A stretch of 29,570 bases of DNA, from positions 1 to 29,570 of the IMG/VR virus record IMGVR_UViG_3300007351_000044; one strand, 5' to 3'. Each line of letters starts with the position of its first letter. Position 1 is the stretch's first letter. Position numbers and translations under genes: made by a program. Shown here in pieces: positions 23,409 through 29,570 of this stretch. The notes under the pieces were generated by a model, which did not search any database, was not told the DNA's origin, and saw nothing but the letters and a program-made list of their open reading frames with translations. Origin of the DNA: a virus.

Positions 23409-24205
23409 CGCCTCAAGACCTCCTCCACGTTTTGATCAGCTACTCCTACGTTGTTCCAGATTACTTGTGCAGGCCCATCCAGCTTAAACGGCCTGTCGTC
23501 CCACTCTCCAAGGTTATACTCCACTCCACACAGACCCCTCCAAACAGGGGCCGAACTATCCATCGAGTCAAACCCCTCAGCGGCCAGACAGCTTATCTCG
23601 ACAAGCCCTCCCAATTGACCCAAAGCATGATGCTCCAGCCTGCTACACCAGAGCTCACTTCTTTTTAAATACTGAGCGAACTTCACCCTTCTGAGTGGAT
23701 CAGCCCTGTTGTCATTTAGATGGCTCTTCGAGCTATAAGCAGGCGTCAACCTGCTAAATCCCACTCCACTGATTCGGGAGTCAAGCTCAGCGTTCAAATA
23801 ACTGACCACGAATTCTTTCAATACACCAGGTGTAGCATGAATAACCTTCATCAGGTTGAAAGGGTAAGCCTCTCCATCAGGCCAACCAAACTTATCATCG
23901 AGCAGGTCTAGAAACTCCCCGCATTTGTCCTCGTTGCGAGCGAAGTTATTAGGCACATCAGGAATTACCAACATCTCCACATTGTCCATTCGTAGAGCCA
24001 CTTCTATGAGCTCTTCTGACCAGAGCTGTTCCCCTTCATAAGCACCGTTGTCCAGGATGATTACATCACCTGCTTCGCCCCTAGTTTTGTAGAAGTTGAA
24101 GTAGTCTTCGTCGCGCGCAGCAAACTGAGCCAATACCATGTGTGTGGTCGACTTGAAAGCGTAGCGCTCCAAAAAGGGTTTAGGTGTGATAAAACAGAAT
24201 TGCAT
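23393..24205 (-). CDS. TGT/DpdA-like TIM-barrel protein
   Basis: A 270-residue protein starting at ATG 24205 with GAGGAGG five to six bases before it. The N-terminus has HMVLAQFAARDEDYFNFYKT, then GDVIILDNGAYEG (Asp52), then VEMLVIPDVPNNF, then PFNLMKVIHATPG and SRISGVGFSRLTP. The regular strand-loop order and the ILDNGAYEG motif resemble tRNA-guanine transglycosylase relatives in phages, including the DpdA proteins that swap guanine for 7-deazaguanines in DNA. If so, it would modify phage DNA against restriction, or tRNA. No 7-deazaguanine synthesis genes are visible, so precursor would come from the host. The family is inferred from motifs recalled from memory. Confidence 0.55.
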   Translation of the reverse strand: MQFCFITPKPFLERYAFKSTTHMVLAQFAARDEDYFNFYKTRGEAGDVIILDNGAYEGEQLWSEELIEVALRMDNVEMLVIPDVPNNFARNEDKCGEFLDLLDDKFGWPDGEAYPFNLMKVIHATPGVLKEFVVSYLNAELDSRISGVGFSRLTPAYSSKSHLNDNRADPLRRVKFAQYLKRSELWCSRLEHHALGQLGGLVEISCLAAEGFDSMDSSAPVWRGLCGVEYNLGEWDDRPFKLDGPAQVIWNNVGVADQNVEEVLRRCVTS

Positions 24206-24206
24206 C

Positions 24207-24419
24207 TCAGACCTCCTCTAACGTCTGATCATTCATCCTCAACAACTTTCTCGTCCTCGCTGTATCCCTGAACACTACCACCGGTGGATTGTCGGTCTGG
24301 CTCACCACTAGGGCCTGCAATGCCTGTTGAGCCTCCAGCTCCAGCCTGCTCATCCTGCTGGCCAAATCCCCCTTACTGACCGTTATCGTCTGTTTCTGCG
24401 TGTCGAACTTGACTTTCAC
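24207..24419 (-). CDS. hypothetical protein, 70 aa
   Basis: Not recognised. GTG 24419 is chosen because AAGGAGG precedes it by seven bases. Longer in-frame starts would run into the upstream HTH gene. The N-terminus (KVKFDTQKQTITVSKGDL) looks like a beta hairpin, the middle (RMSRLELEAQQALQAL) is a helix, and the end is charged. It overlaps the HTH gene by 47 bases, and its stop lies one base from the TGT-like start. Confidence 0.6.
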   Translation of the reverse strand: MKVKFDTQKQTITVSKGDLASRMSRLELEAQQALQALVVSQTDNPPVVVFRDTARTRKLLRMNDQTLEEV

Positions 24420-24759
24420 TTCGTGTCCTCCTTCTTCGTTGCCTTTCCAAGTAAACCGAGGCCGTGTGCACCCCAAACTTACGGGCCACGACCTCATACG
24501 TACCACCAAAGATCTCGTCGTCAGGCACATTAGCCAGCTTGCGCCCCATTTGATTGTTGGCCCCGCCTCGGTTGCGCATCACCACTCCAGTCATCACGAG
24601 CCTTCGCCTCACAGACCATACTGAATAGCCCACAATCTTAGCTATCTGACTAAGTGAAAACCCTTGCTCGTTGTAGAGATGTTTAAGCATCTCTTCTTCG
24701 TTACGGTAGCCTAAGGTCTCAGCAATGGGCTGCCAGCTTTCTTCAATCTGTGCCATCAT
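24373..24759 (-). CDS. HTH DNA-binding protein
   Basis: A 128-residue protein. Adjacent ATGs at 24759 and 24756 follow a GGGAG site. A helix-turn-helix is visible at about residues 34-57 (FSLSQIAKIVGYSVWSVRRR), and a second possible one at about 82-110 (GTYEVVARKFGVHTASVYLE) ends in a run of arginines. Both follow the pattern of homeodomain-like HTHs, suggesting sequence-specific DNA binding. It may regulate phage transcription or act at a replication site. Its position between the helicase-primase and the small genes gives no stronger clue. It overlaps the helicase gene by 17 bases. Confidence 0.65.
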   Translation of the reverse strand: MMAQIEESWQPIAETLGYRNEEEMLKHLYNEQGFSLSQIAKIVGYSVWSVRRRLVMTGVVMRNRGGANNQMGRKLANVPDDEIFGGTYEVVARKFGVHTASVYLERQRRRRTRSESQVRHAETDDNGQ

Positions 24760-26152
24760 TTGTCTCCCTCAACACATAAATCCTTCCCATGCCCCTTTTA
24801 CCTACATGCAGATCTCCTCGCTCTTCGAGCGTAGTGATCACTCCTTTTAGCTGCCTACTATTCATCCGGTTGCTCACCCGTCTAACCAGATCAGTATGTG
24901 TGCAACTCCCACCCATCTTGACAATAGCTCCCAACACATAATCACTATCTTGAGCCTGGGCCGATCTCTCCACAGCCCTCGCTGTCGAGGGCGCCTTCAG
25001 ATTAAAATACCTGATTAGATTAGCAGCCGTTTGAAAACACCTACAACAGATGTTTTCTGTACCACACTCAGCCAGGTGCAGCAGCGTAGCGGCCCTCAAC
25101 ACATGCACCTGACTCCTCTCGATCATTGAAGCCACTACTTCGTCGGCTCTTTGTAACTCCCCTTTGAGCTCTCTATACCACTCAGTGTGGGCATCATTCG
25201 TCGCCGGATCGAGTCTAATCTCGCCTGATGCAACCTTGAGAGCTCCGACTCGATCCAAGACTGTCCTTCTGGCGTCCATACCAACAACGGGTATAGGAAA
25301 ACATCTGTCAGTGCCCTCCTCAACCACAACAACAAACCGATTGAGAAAACCACTGTTAAGTACCTCACCAGGGGTGGCAGTGGAAAGAAGTGACATAGTT
25401 GAAGCACCAAGCACATGTAGAGTAGGTTGATGGATTTCTTCAGTACCGCGTTTTTGAGTTCTAACACTAAATACCTCCGGACAGTCAAGTAGTCTGATAA
25501 TCAACGTAACCAGGCCCTCATTATACTGCTGTTTGCCAAACATCACACTGAACTCTGGCGCATAGATAAACTGCTGACTGCTTTCTTTAAGGGCCGAAGC
25601 AAACGACTCAGGCGTTACCTTATCGGCCATTACAGGACACAACGCCAACTCGTGCACAATACTCAACGCTATATCTACGGCCGATGTTTTTCTCACCTTC
25701 CCCGTAGGCCCCACAATAATCGAGCTCCAATTCGGATAGACATTAAAAAACCCCATGCTGAACCAGCATCGCCTGCCGAGCGCAGCCCCTAGCAGCGTAA
25801 AGGCTGACGTCACATGATAGCTCAGCGGGCTTTCTACCTGTTCCGTCATCTTTATATAGTTGGCCAGCCAACCCTCTTTGGGCAATATCTCCCTGAGCTC
25901 ATCTTCACTACTGCGCTTGAGGGCCGGCAACGCCCTCCCCTCAACAGCAGCCCAAACCTCAGCCTCACTCACCCCAAATGATTCACATATAGCCTGCTCT
26001 AACCTCTTCTGCAGCCCCAAATCCACATCCCGTGGCCACCGTTTAAGCCACTCAAGAGCCTTTACATAAGTGGGGCTGCCTTTTTGATACTTAGCTCCTT
26101 CAAGCGCTCTTAGAACTACCTTGACCTGTTCCTCCAAGGACAGCCTGTCCAC
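24743..26152 (-). CDS. DUF3987-like helicase/primase ATPase
   Basis: A 469-residue protein starting at GTG 26152, with AAGGAG seven bases before it, and overlapping the polymerase end by 53 bases. A helical N-terminus leads to a P-loop, GPTGKVRKTS (residues 148-157), then a Walker B-like QQFIYAPE (193-200), a sensor-like LHVLGAST (245-252) and a possible arginine finger in SGFLNRF (Arg272). This order is that of DUF3987-type ATPases, often found beside phage polymerases as replicative helicases or primase-helicases. The C-terminus looks like a winged helix (HTDLVRRVSNRMNSRQLKGV). No primase zinc finger or Toprim motif is seen, so the primase may be elsewhere. The P-loop has an extra residue pattern compared with GxxxxGK[ST]. 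Confidence 0.65.
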   Translation of the reverse strand: MDRLSLEEQVKVVLRALEGAKYQKGSPTYVKALEWLKRWPRDVDLGLQKRLEQAICESFGVSEAEVWAAVEGRALPALKRSSEDELREILPKEGWLANYIKMTEQVESPLSYHVTSAFTLLGAALGRRCWFSMGFFNVYPNWSSIIVGPTGKVRKTSAVDIALSIVHELALCPVMADKVTPESFASALKESSQQFIYAPEFSVMFGKQQYNEGLVTLIIRLLDCPEVFSVRTQKRGTEEIHQPTLHVLGASTMSLLSTATPGEVLNSGFLNRFVVVVEEGTDRCFPIPVVGMDARRTVLDRVGALKVASGEIRLDPATNDAHTEWYRELKGELQRADEVVASMIERSQVHVLRAATLLHLAECGTENICCRCFQTAANLIRYFNLKAPSTARAVERSAQAQDSDYVLGAIVKMGGSCTHTDLVRRVSNRMNSRQLKGVITTLEERGDLHVGKRGMGRIYVLRETNDGTD

Positions 26153-28655
26153 TCTGTTGCTCCTTCCACACCCTATAAGGGGTCGTGTTCCAATCCCATT
26201 CTAGACTGACTTCAGCTTCGTGCTCAAGTGTTATACCTCCTAGTTCAGGTATAGGCCTGTTGCATACAGGAGCTATGATCTCCTCGTAGGCCTCCACCAC
26301 CAGGCCTTGCTCAATCGAGAAGGTCATACTGTCGTGTGTGGTCAACATTAGTCGAGCTCGCGAGGGCCACCAGCCCCTAGCCTTGAACTCGTTGTAGATT
26401 GGTATGATGCTACCTATAAGTATAAAGGCCTCGTTGGACTGGGCATGCGAGTTAATGGCCTCTGTAAGCTTCTTTGAGGGAAACCAGACCTTCTGGCCGA
26501 AGACGTGTTTGATGTAGTCCTGCTGACCTAGCTTATACTTGATAGTGTCGTAGCTTCTTAGTAGCTCAGGGCACTTACCAAACCACCACTTACGCATCTC
26601 CTCGGCTTCAGAGGTAGGCCAGCCGTATTCTTTAGCAACGGCTTCTGACGTACGGCCGAACAAAAACCCTAAAGGCACCGCCTTAATTCGTCGCATGCGC
26701 TGTTCGCTATAGCCTTTGATCTTGTTGGCCTTAGCTTTGCCCTTGCCATCAAAAAAAGGCTCCTTATAGAGAGCCTCTCCTACAACTCCGTAGATGTAAT
26801 CACCTGAGGCCTTAATATCCAATAGCCATTTAACGTTGAATTGCGCGGCGTAGATCCAGAGCTGCATTTGACTGAAATCGAGAGTGAGTAAAACGTGGTC
26901 TTTCTTATCCGGTACCACGAGAGAACGTAGTGATCCAGGATCAGTCTCTCTATTGTTTTCCTGTCCTGACCCAGCAGTACTGATTGGATCATCGGATCCT
27001 TTCGTGTCCCTCCTCGCCCCACCCCAATCTTTGATAGAATAGATGGGCCAGTTTTGCATATTAGGTACGCTACTAAGTCTGAAGCTCTCTGTTCCATAAG
27101 CTTTATAATAAACATGTATCCTCCCATCAGGCTCTATGCGCCCTAAATACTCAAGCTTCTTTCTCTCACCACTCAAATAGTCCATTAGATTGAGCAACAC
27201 ATGAGCAGCCTTGTGTTTGATCATCCTTTGAGGGTCGGCCTCGATCCACCAGCGCAGCCTCTTGCGGGCCTCATAATCAGTCGTAACTCTCTTCTCACGC
27301 CCCATACCATTAAACTGCGTAGGCAGACCCCACTTGTCGTAGAAGAGTTCTTTACGTTGCTTGCTAGAAGCCCAATTGAATAGTGGGCCCATCATCCTGC
27401 CAACGATGACCTCAGCCCTAGCTATTTTGTGTTCGATAATCCGCTTGAAGAGAAAGGCCTTACGTATATCAATCTGCACCCCTATGTGACGCATGTCCTC
27501 TAGAATAGGCAGTAGAGGCATCCCGTACTTGAAGAATACTTCCCACAGGCCTTCGGCCACGAGCTCTTTCATTTGTTGGCGGCCTGCCAATAGGGTGGTG
27601 ATCACATCCATTCCGCAGTAGAGTGGTTCATTCAATCGTCCCAAATCACGATTGTAGTAGGGTAGGTACGTGTACTGCTGAAGACAATAGGGCTTGAGCT
27701 TCTTCGGAAAAGAGCTGCGTAGATAATGCGTAGCGAGCAGCGTATCAAACTTCTTAGCACCCACTTCTCCCACAAATGGAGCCTCATAGTAGTAATCGTA
27801 TTCTTGGTTGTGGGCAAGGGCCCAAAGTCCGGAGTGCTTAAAGGCGGGCTTGAATAGCTGTATTTGAGACGGCCGAACCAGTATAGCGTGATAAGGTCTG
27901 GCTGAGAACCCACACATCGTGACTGTCCAATCGGTCTCTCCGACATACTCGTCCTCCTCCCAATCTGCTGTTCCCTTCTCAGGTGGTGGTACTGTCTCGA
28001 CATCATGAGAGAAGTATCCATACTCTATGGCCTCCTCGCAATACTCTTTGACCCTCTGATCCGATGGATAGATCTCAACTACAGGTCGCTGAGGCTCCAA
28101 CCCCTCCGCTAAAGCATGCGCCTTCTTTAAATGATCCACCGCTCCAATACGCCACTCTGGCTGGCGCATCACAAACGCTGGATTGATCGTACCGATCCAC
28201 CACCGACCATCTTTGTGTTCAACACAACCGGCCCTTAGTTGAATAGAACTCGAGGGCCGGTAGGATGAATCAATGGTGCTGTAGCTACCAACATTGGCCT
28301 TAAACGATGTTGCACCGGCCAATACAACTACTTTGGCCTTAACGAGTCTGAGCTCTCTGTCCAAGTAAGGCTTGCAGCATTCAACGGCTCTAGGGGGTGG
28401 TGCACCTTCACAGACACATTTGACTTGGTTAGTAGTGAATACATCGTCAGAGCGGCGTAGGCCAGCCTGCGCGATCTGTCGATTGAACACCCTCCCCGCA
28501 CCTCCTGACATAGGACGGCCAGCTCTCGCCTCGTCTGGTCCAGGTTTCTCCGCGATGTAGATAATCTTGGCATCTCTACTCCCTTCGCCCCATACTGGCC
28601 CAGGTGCTCCAATGAGAGGGCAGTCAGGTGGGCAGTCTTTTTTGAGTGGGTTCAT
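26100..28655 (-). CDS. UDG-like/family A DNA polymerase fusion
   Basis: An 851-residue protein starting at ATG 28655. Residues 1-185 resemble family 4 uracil-DNA glycosylase: IAEKPGPDEARAGRPMSGGAG, then FTTNQVKCVC and INPAFVMR (158-164), with cysteines 8, 12, 80 and 93/94 that could hold an iron-sulfur cluster. The usual HPxxxxR histidine is Asn158. Residues about 210-365 form a 3'-5' exonuclease with Asp218/Glu220, NQEYD (283-287) and YCGMD (346-350). Residues about 370-851 are a family A polymerase, with FRLSS (525-529), motif A DFSQMQL (593-599), motif B ending KAVPLGFLFG (658-667) and motif C HDS (774-776). The last motif normally reads HDE, motif A normally has Glu where Gln598 stands, and Leu662 occupies the Pol I Phe762 position. 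It should replicate the phage genome with proofreading. Bacillus phage SPO1 is a known UDG-like/polymerase fusion precedent. Confidence 0.88.
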   Translation of the reverse strand: MNPLKKDCPPDCPLIGAPGPVWGEGSRDAKIIYIAEKPGPDEARAGRPMSGGAGRVFNRQIAQAGLRRSDDVFTTNQVKCVCEGAPPPRAVECCKPYLDRELRLVKAKVVVLAGATSFKANVGSYSTIDSSYRPSSSIQLRAGCVEHKDGRWWIGTINPAFVMRQPEWRIGAVDHLKKAHALAEGLEPQRPVVEIYPSDQRVKEYCEEAIEYGYFSHDVETVPPPEKGTADWEEDEYVGETDWTVTMCGFSARPYHAILVRPSQIQLFKPAFKHSGLWALAHNQEYDYYYEAPFVGEVGAKKFDTLLATHYLRSSFPKKLKPYCLQQYTYLPYYNRDLGRLNEPLYCGMDVITTLLAGRQQMKELVAEGLWEVFFKYGMPLLPILEDMRHIGVQIDIRKAFLFKRIIEHKIARAEVIVGRMMGPLFNWASSKQRKELFYDKWGLPTQFNGMGREKRVTTDYEARKRLRWWIEADPQRMIKHKAAHVLLNLMDYLSGERKKLEYLGRIEPDGRIHVYYKAYGTESFRLSSVPNMQNWPIYSIKDWGGARRDTKGSDDPISTAGSGQENNRETDPGSLRSLVVPDKKDHVLLTLDFSQMQLWIYAAQFNVKWLLDIKASGDYIYGVVGEALYKEPFFDGKGKAKANKIKGYSEQRMRRIKAVPLGFLFGRTSEAVAKEYGWPTSEAEEMRKWWFGKCPELLRSYDTIKYKLGQQDYIKHVFGQKVWFPSKKLTEAINSHAQSNEAFILIGSIIPIYNEFKARGWWPSRARLMLTTHDSMTFSIEQGLVVEAYEEIIAPVCNRPIPELGGITLEHEAEVSLEWDWNTTPYRVWKEQQSGQAVLGGTGQGSSKSA

Positions 28656-28658
28656 GGG

Positions 28659-28985
28659 CTACCGCCCCTGCTTCAGCCAGATTGCGTGGGGGCTTGAACG
28701 CAAGTTCTCAACCGCGCGCTCCATCCGTTTGCTCGCGTTCAACCACGCCTCTTTTTGCTCTGTAGATAACCTTGATGTTCCAGGCGGCAAAAGGTTGCTC
28801 TCGCAGTATTGATTTGCAGCGACCGCCACAGGCAGCAGCGCATCGAGCAGGTCGAGAAGGGCGGGGACGGCCGCAAGCGCTTTAATCTCGAACGCAATTT
28901 CGTCAGCGGTCTCACCGGACTCCTTCTGCTTGAGCGCCGCCCGCAGCCTCTCGGCGTCCTGGGGTGTGAATGGGTTAGTGGTCAT
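28659..28985 (-). CDS. hypothetical protein, 108 aa
   Basis: Not recognised. ATG 28985 overlaps the upstream stop (ATGA), which explains the absence of a clear ribosome binding site. It is a helical, Ala/Leu/Glu-rich small protein (TPQDAERLRAALKQKESGET, LAAVPALLDLLDALLPVAVA), with no signal peptide. The codons are GC-rich: the line 28681-28740 has 36 G+C of 60. It ends three bases before the polymerase start, so it is probably in the same transcript. Confidence 0.6.
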   Translation of the reverse strand: MTTNPFTPQDAERLRAALKQKESGETADEIAFEIKALAAVPALLDLLDALLPVAVAANQYCESNLLPPGTSRLSTEQKEAWLNASKRMERAVENLRSSPHAIWLKQGR

Positions 28986-29194
28986 AATGGGAGCACCAGT
29001 GTGTGGCTTTCCTTTCCTTCGGCTGTACGCTTCTCGTGAATCTTGTTGATGCAGTTCCGTGAACAGGCCGTCAGGGTTTCACCGGTCTCCTTGCTCGTGC
29101 GTTCAAACCACAAGCTGGGCTTAAACCACCGCCCTCCATAGCACTCCATAGGTTCACGCGCCCCACAGCCATCACAAATTGATTCAGCAGCCAT
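28982..29194 (-). CDS. small zinc-finger-like protein
   Basis: A 70-residue protein starting at ATG 29194 with AGGAGAGGAG ahead of it. It has a four-cysteine pattern: CDGCG near residues 7-10 (CxxC) and CSRNC near 44-48 (CxxxC), with aromatic and charged residues between (CYGGRWFKPSLWFERTSKE). This suggests a zinc ribbon, possibly nucleic-acid or protein binding. Its stop overlaps the next ATG. Not assigned to a family. Confidence 0.65.
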   Translation of the reverse strand: MAAESICDGCGAREPMECYGGRWFKPSLWFERTSKETGETLTACSRNCINKIHEKRTAEGKESHTLVLPL

Positions 29195-29297
29195 CGTTTC
29201 TCCTCTCCTGCCCGCTATCTCTCCCCACGCCGTAAGCGGGCTTCAGGCGTTGGGGTCTCAAACGACGGGTTTGGTCTGTCTGTCGTTGGCACGGTTA
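29195..29297. other. non-coding gap in the minus arm
   Basis: A 103-base gap, the largest in the minus arm. It holds the ribosome binding site of the 29194 gene (complement AGGAGAGGAG) and an imperfect inverted repeat, GCCCGC at about 29209-29214 with GCGGGC about 20 bases away. I see no convincing promoter pair. It could hold a promoter or processing site for the downstream genes. Confidence 0.4.
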
Positions 29298-29552
29298 TCA
29301 CCCCCCTTCCTTGCCCCGGAGGGCGCGTACGGCCTCGCGGCGCTCTACGCTTTTAGTCTCAACCCAATCGAACAAGGTCGTACATGGTCGTGCTTGGTAC
29401 TCGTCTTCGGCGTCCGTTTCTTTTTCCGCCGCTTCCACCACAGCCCGCACGCCAGCGCCGGAGTCGGGGGAGGCGAGCAATTTACAGATGCTCTCGTCGA
29501 TTTCTGCGAGACTGCCCATTAAGAACGCATCCCTATGGACCTGATTGAGCAC
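29298..29552 (-). CDS. hypothetical protein, possibly 5'-truncated
   Basis: An 84-residue reading frame at the right end. GTG 29552 is one possible start, ATG 29519 another (MGSLAEIDESICKLL). The frame stays open to the contig end at 29570, so the true start may be off the contig. The product is acidic and helical with no recognised motif (VRAVVEAAEKETDAEDEYQA). GC-rich like its neighbour at 28659. Confidence 0.45.
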   Translation of the reverse strand: MLNQVHRDAFLMGSLAEIDESICKLLASPDSGAGVRAVVEAAEKETDAEDEYQARPCTTLFDWVETKSVERREAVRALRGKEGG

Positions 29553-29570
29553 GGCAACTTGATGGGCAGT

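Noticed and set aside
29195-29297. possible promoter with TTGAGA in the minus-strand gap
   Set aside because: No matching -10 box at suitable spacing was found, so the resemblance is probably chance.
1-29570. tRNA genes, CRISPR arrays and direct terminal repeats
   Set aside because: Almost all bases are coding, no cloverleaf or spaced repeats were seen by eye, and the two contig ends share no repeat.

Overview
The window is a contig from an uncultured tailed bacteriophage, most likely a short-tailed (podovirus-type) phage. It carries a portal, a scaffold-like protein, a major capsid protein, a head-tail adaptor and a tail-nozzle-like protein. Three large internal (ejection) proteins follow, the last 1601 residues long. 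No tape-measure, tail-tube or sheath gene is visible. Genes are packed with ATGA, TAATG or short overlaps and strong AGGAGG-type ribosome binding sites, as usual in bacterial phages. The first 21 bases are the 3' end of an Illumina TruSeq adapter, so the left end is a library or assembly boundary and not biology. I see no terminase, RNA polymerase, integrase, tRNA or CRISPR array, so the contig is probably an incomplete genome. The host cannot be named from the sequence.

Layout. (1) 43-3040, plus strand: small accessory genes (a DUF6527-like protein and two unknowns), then a lysis region. That region holds a zinc M15/VanY-type endolysin, an unknown protein, two small membrane proteins, an exported protein with a signal peptide, and an XhlA-like coiled-coil/membrane protein. 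(2) 3040-9811, plus: head genes, namely portal, a gene overlapping the portal 3' end by 188 bases, scaffold-like, a small head-region protein and a possible decoration protein. A LAGLIDADG homing endonuclease follows, wedged directly before the major capsid gene, then a beta-helix surface protein and two small proteins. (3) 9812-21843, plus: adaptor, nozzle, a possible tail fibre or needle protein, and the internal virion proteins. The largest carries an HExxH zinc-peptidase-like motif. Two tiny genes end the rightward arm at 22168. (4) 22170-29552, minus strand: the replication/early arm, read right to left. It holds small unknowns, a uracil-DNA-glycosylase-like/family A DNA polymerase fusion, a DUF3987-like helicase-primase ATPase, an HTH protein, a small protein, a TGT/DpdA-like TIM-barrel protein, a DEDDh exoribonuclease-like protein, an unknown protein and a GroES-like co-chaperonin. 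The two arms converge with a one-base gap and no recognisable terminator.

How it fits together. The minus arm would copy and possibly modify the DNA and help fold proteins. The plus arm builds the head, fills it with ejection proteins, attaches a short tail and lyses the cell. The most unusual points are the polymerase fusion with altered residues in all three polymerase motifs, the TGT-like gene as a candidate for DNA or tRNA base modification, the co-chaperonin with a central insertion and a 317-base overlap, the metallopeptidase-like motif in an ejected protein, and the homing endonuclease beside the capsid gene. GC content looks higher at both ends (about 43-2200 and 28659-29570) than in the middle. 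All functions are read from motifs and gene order; no database search was possible.
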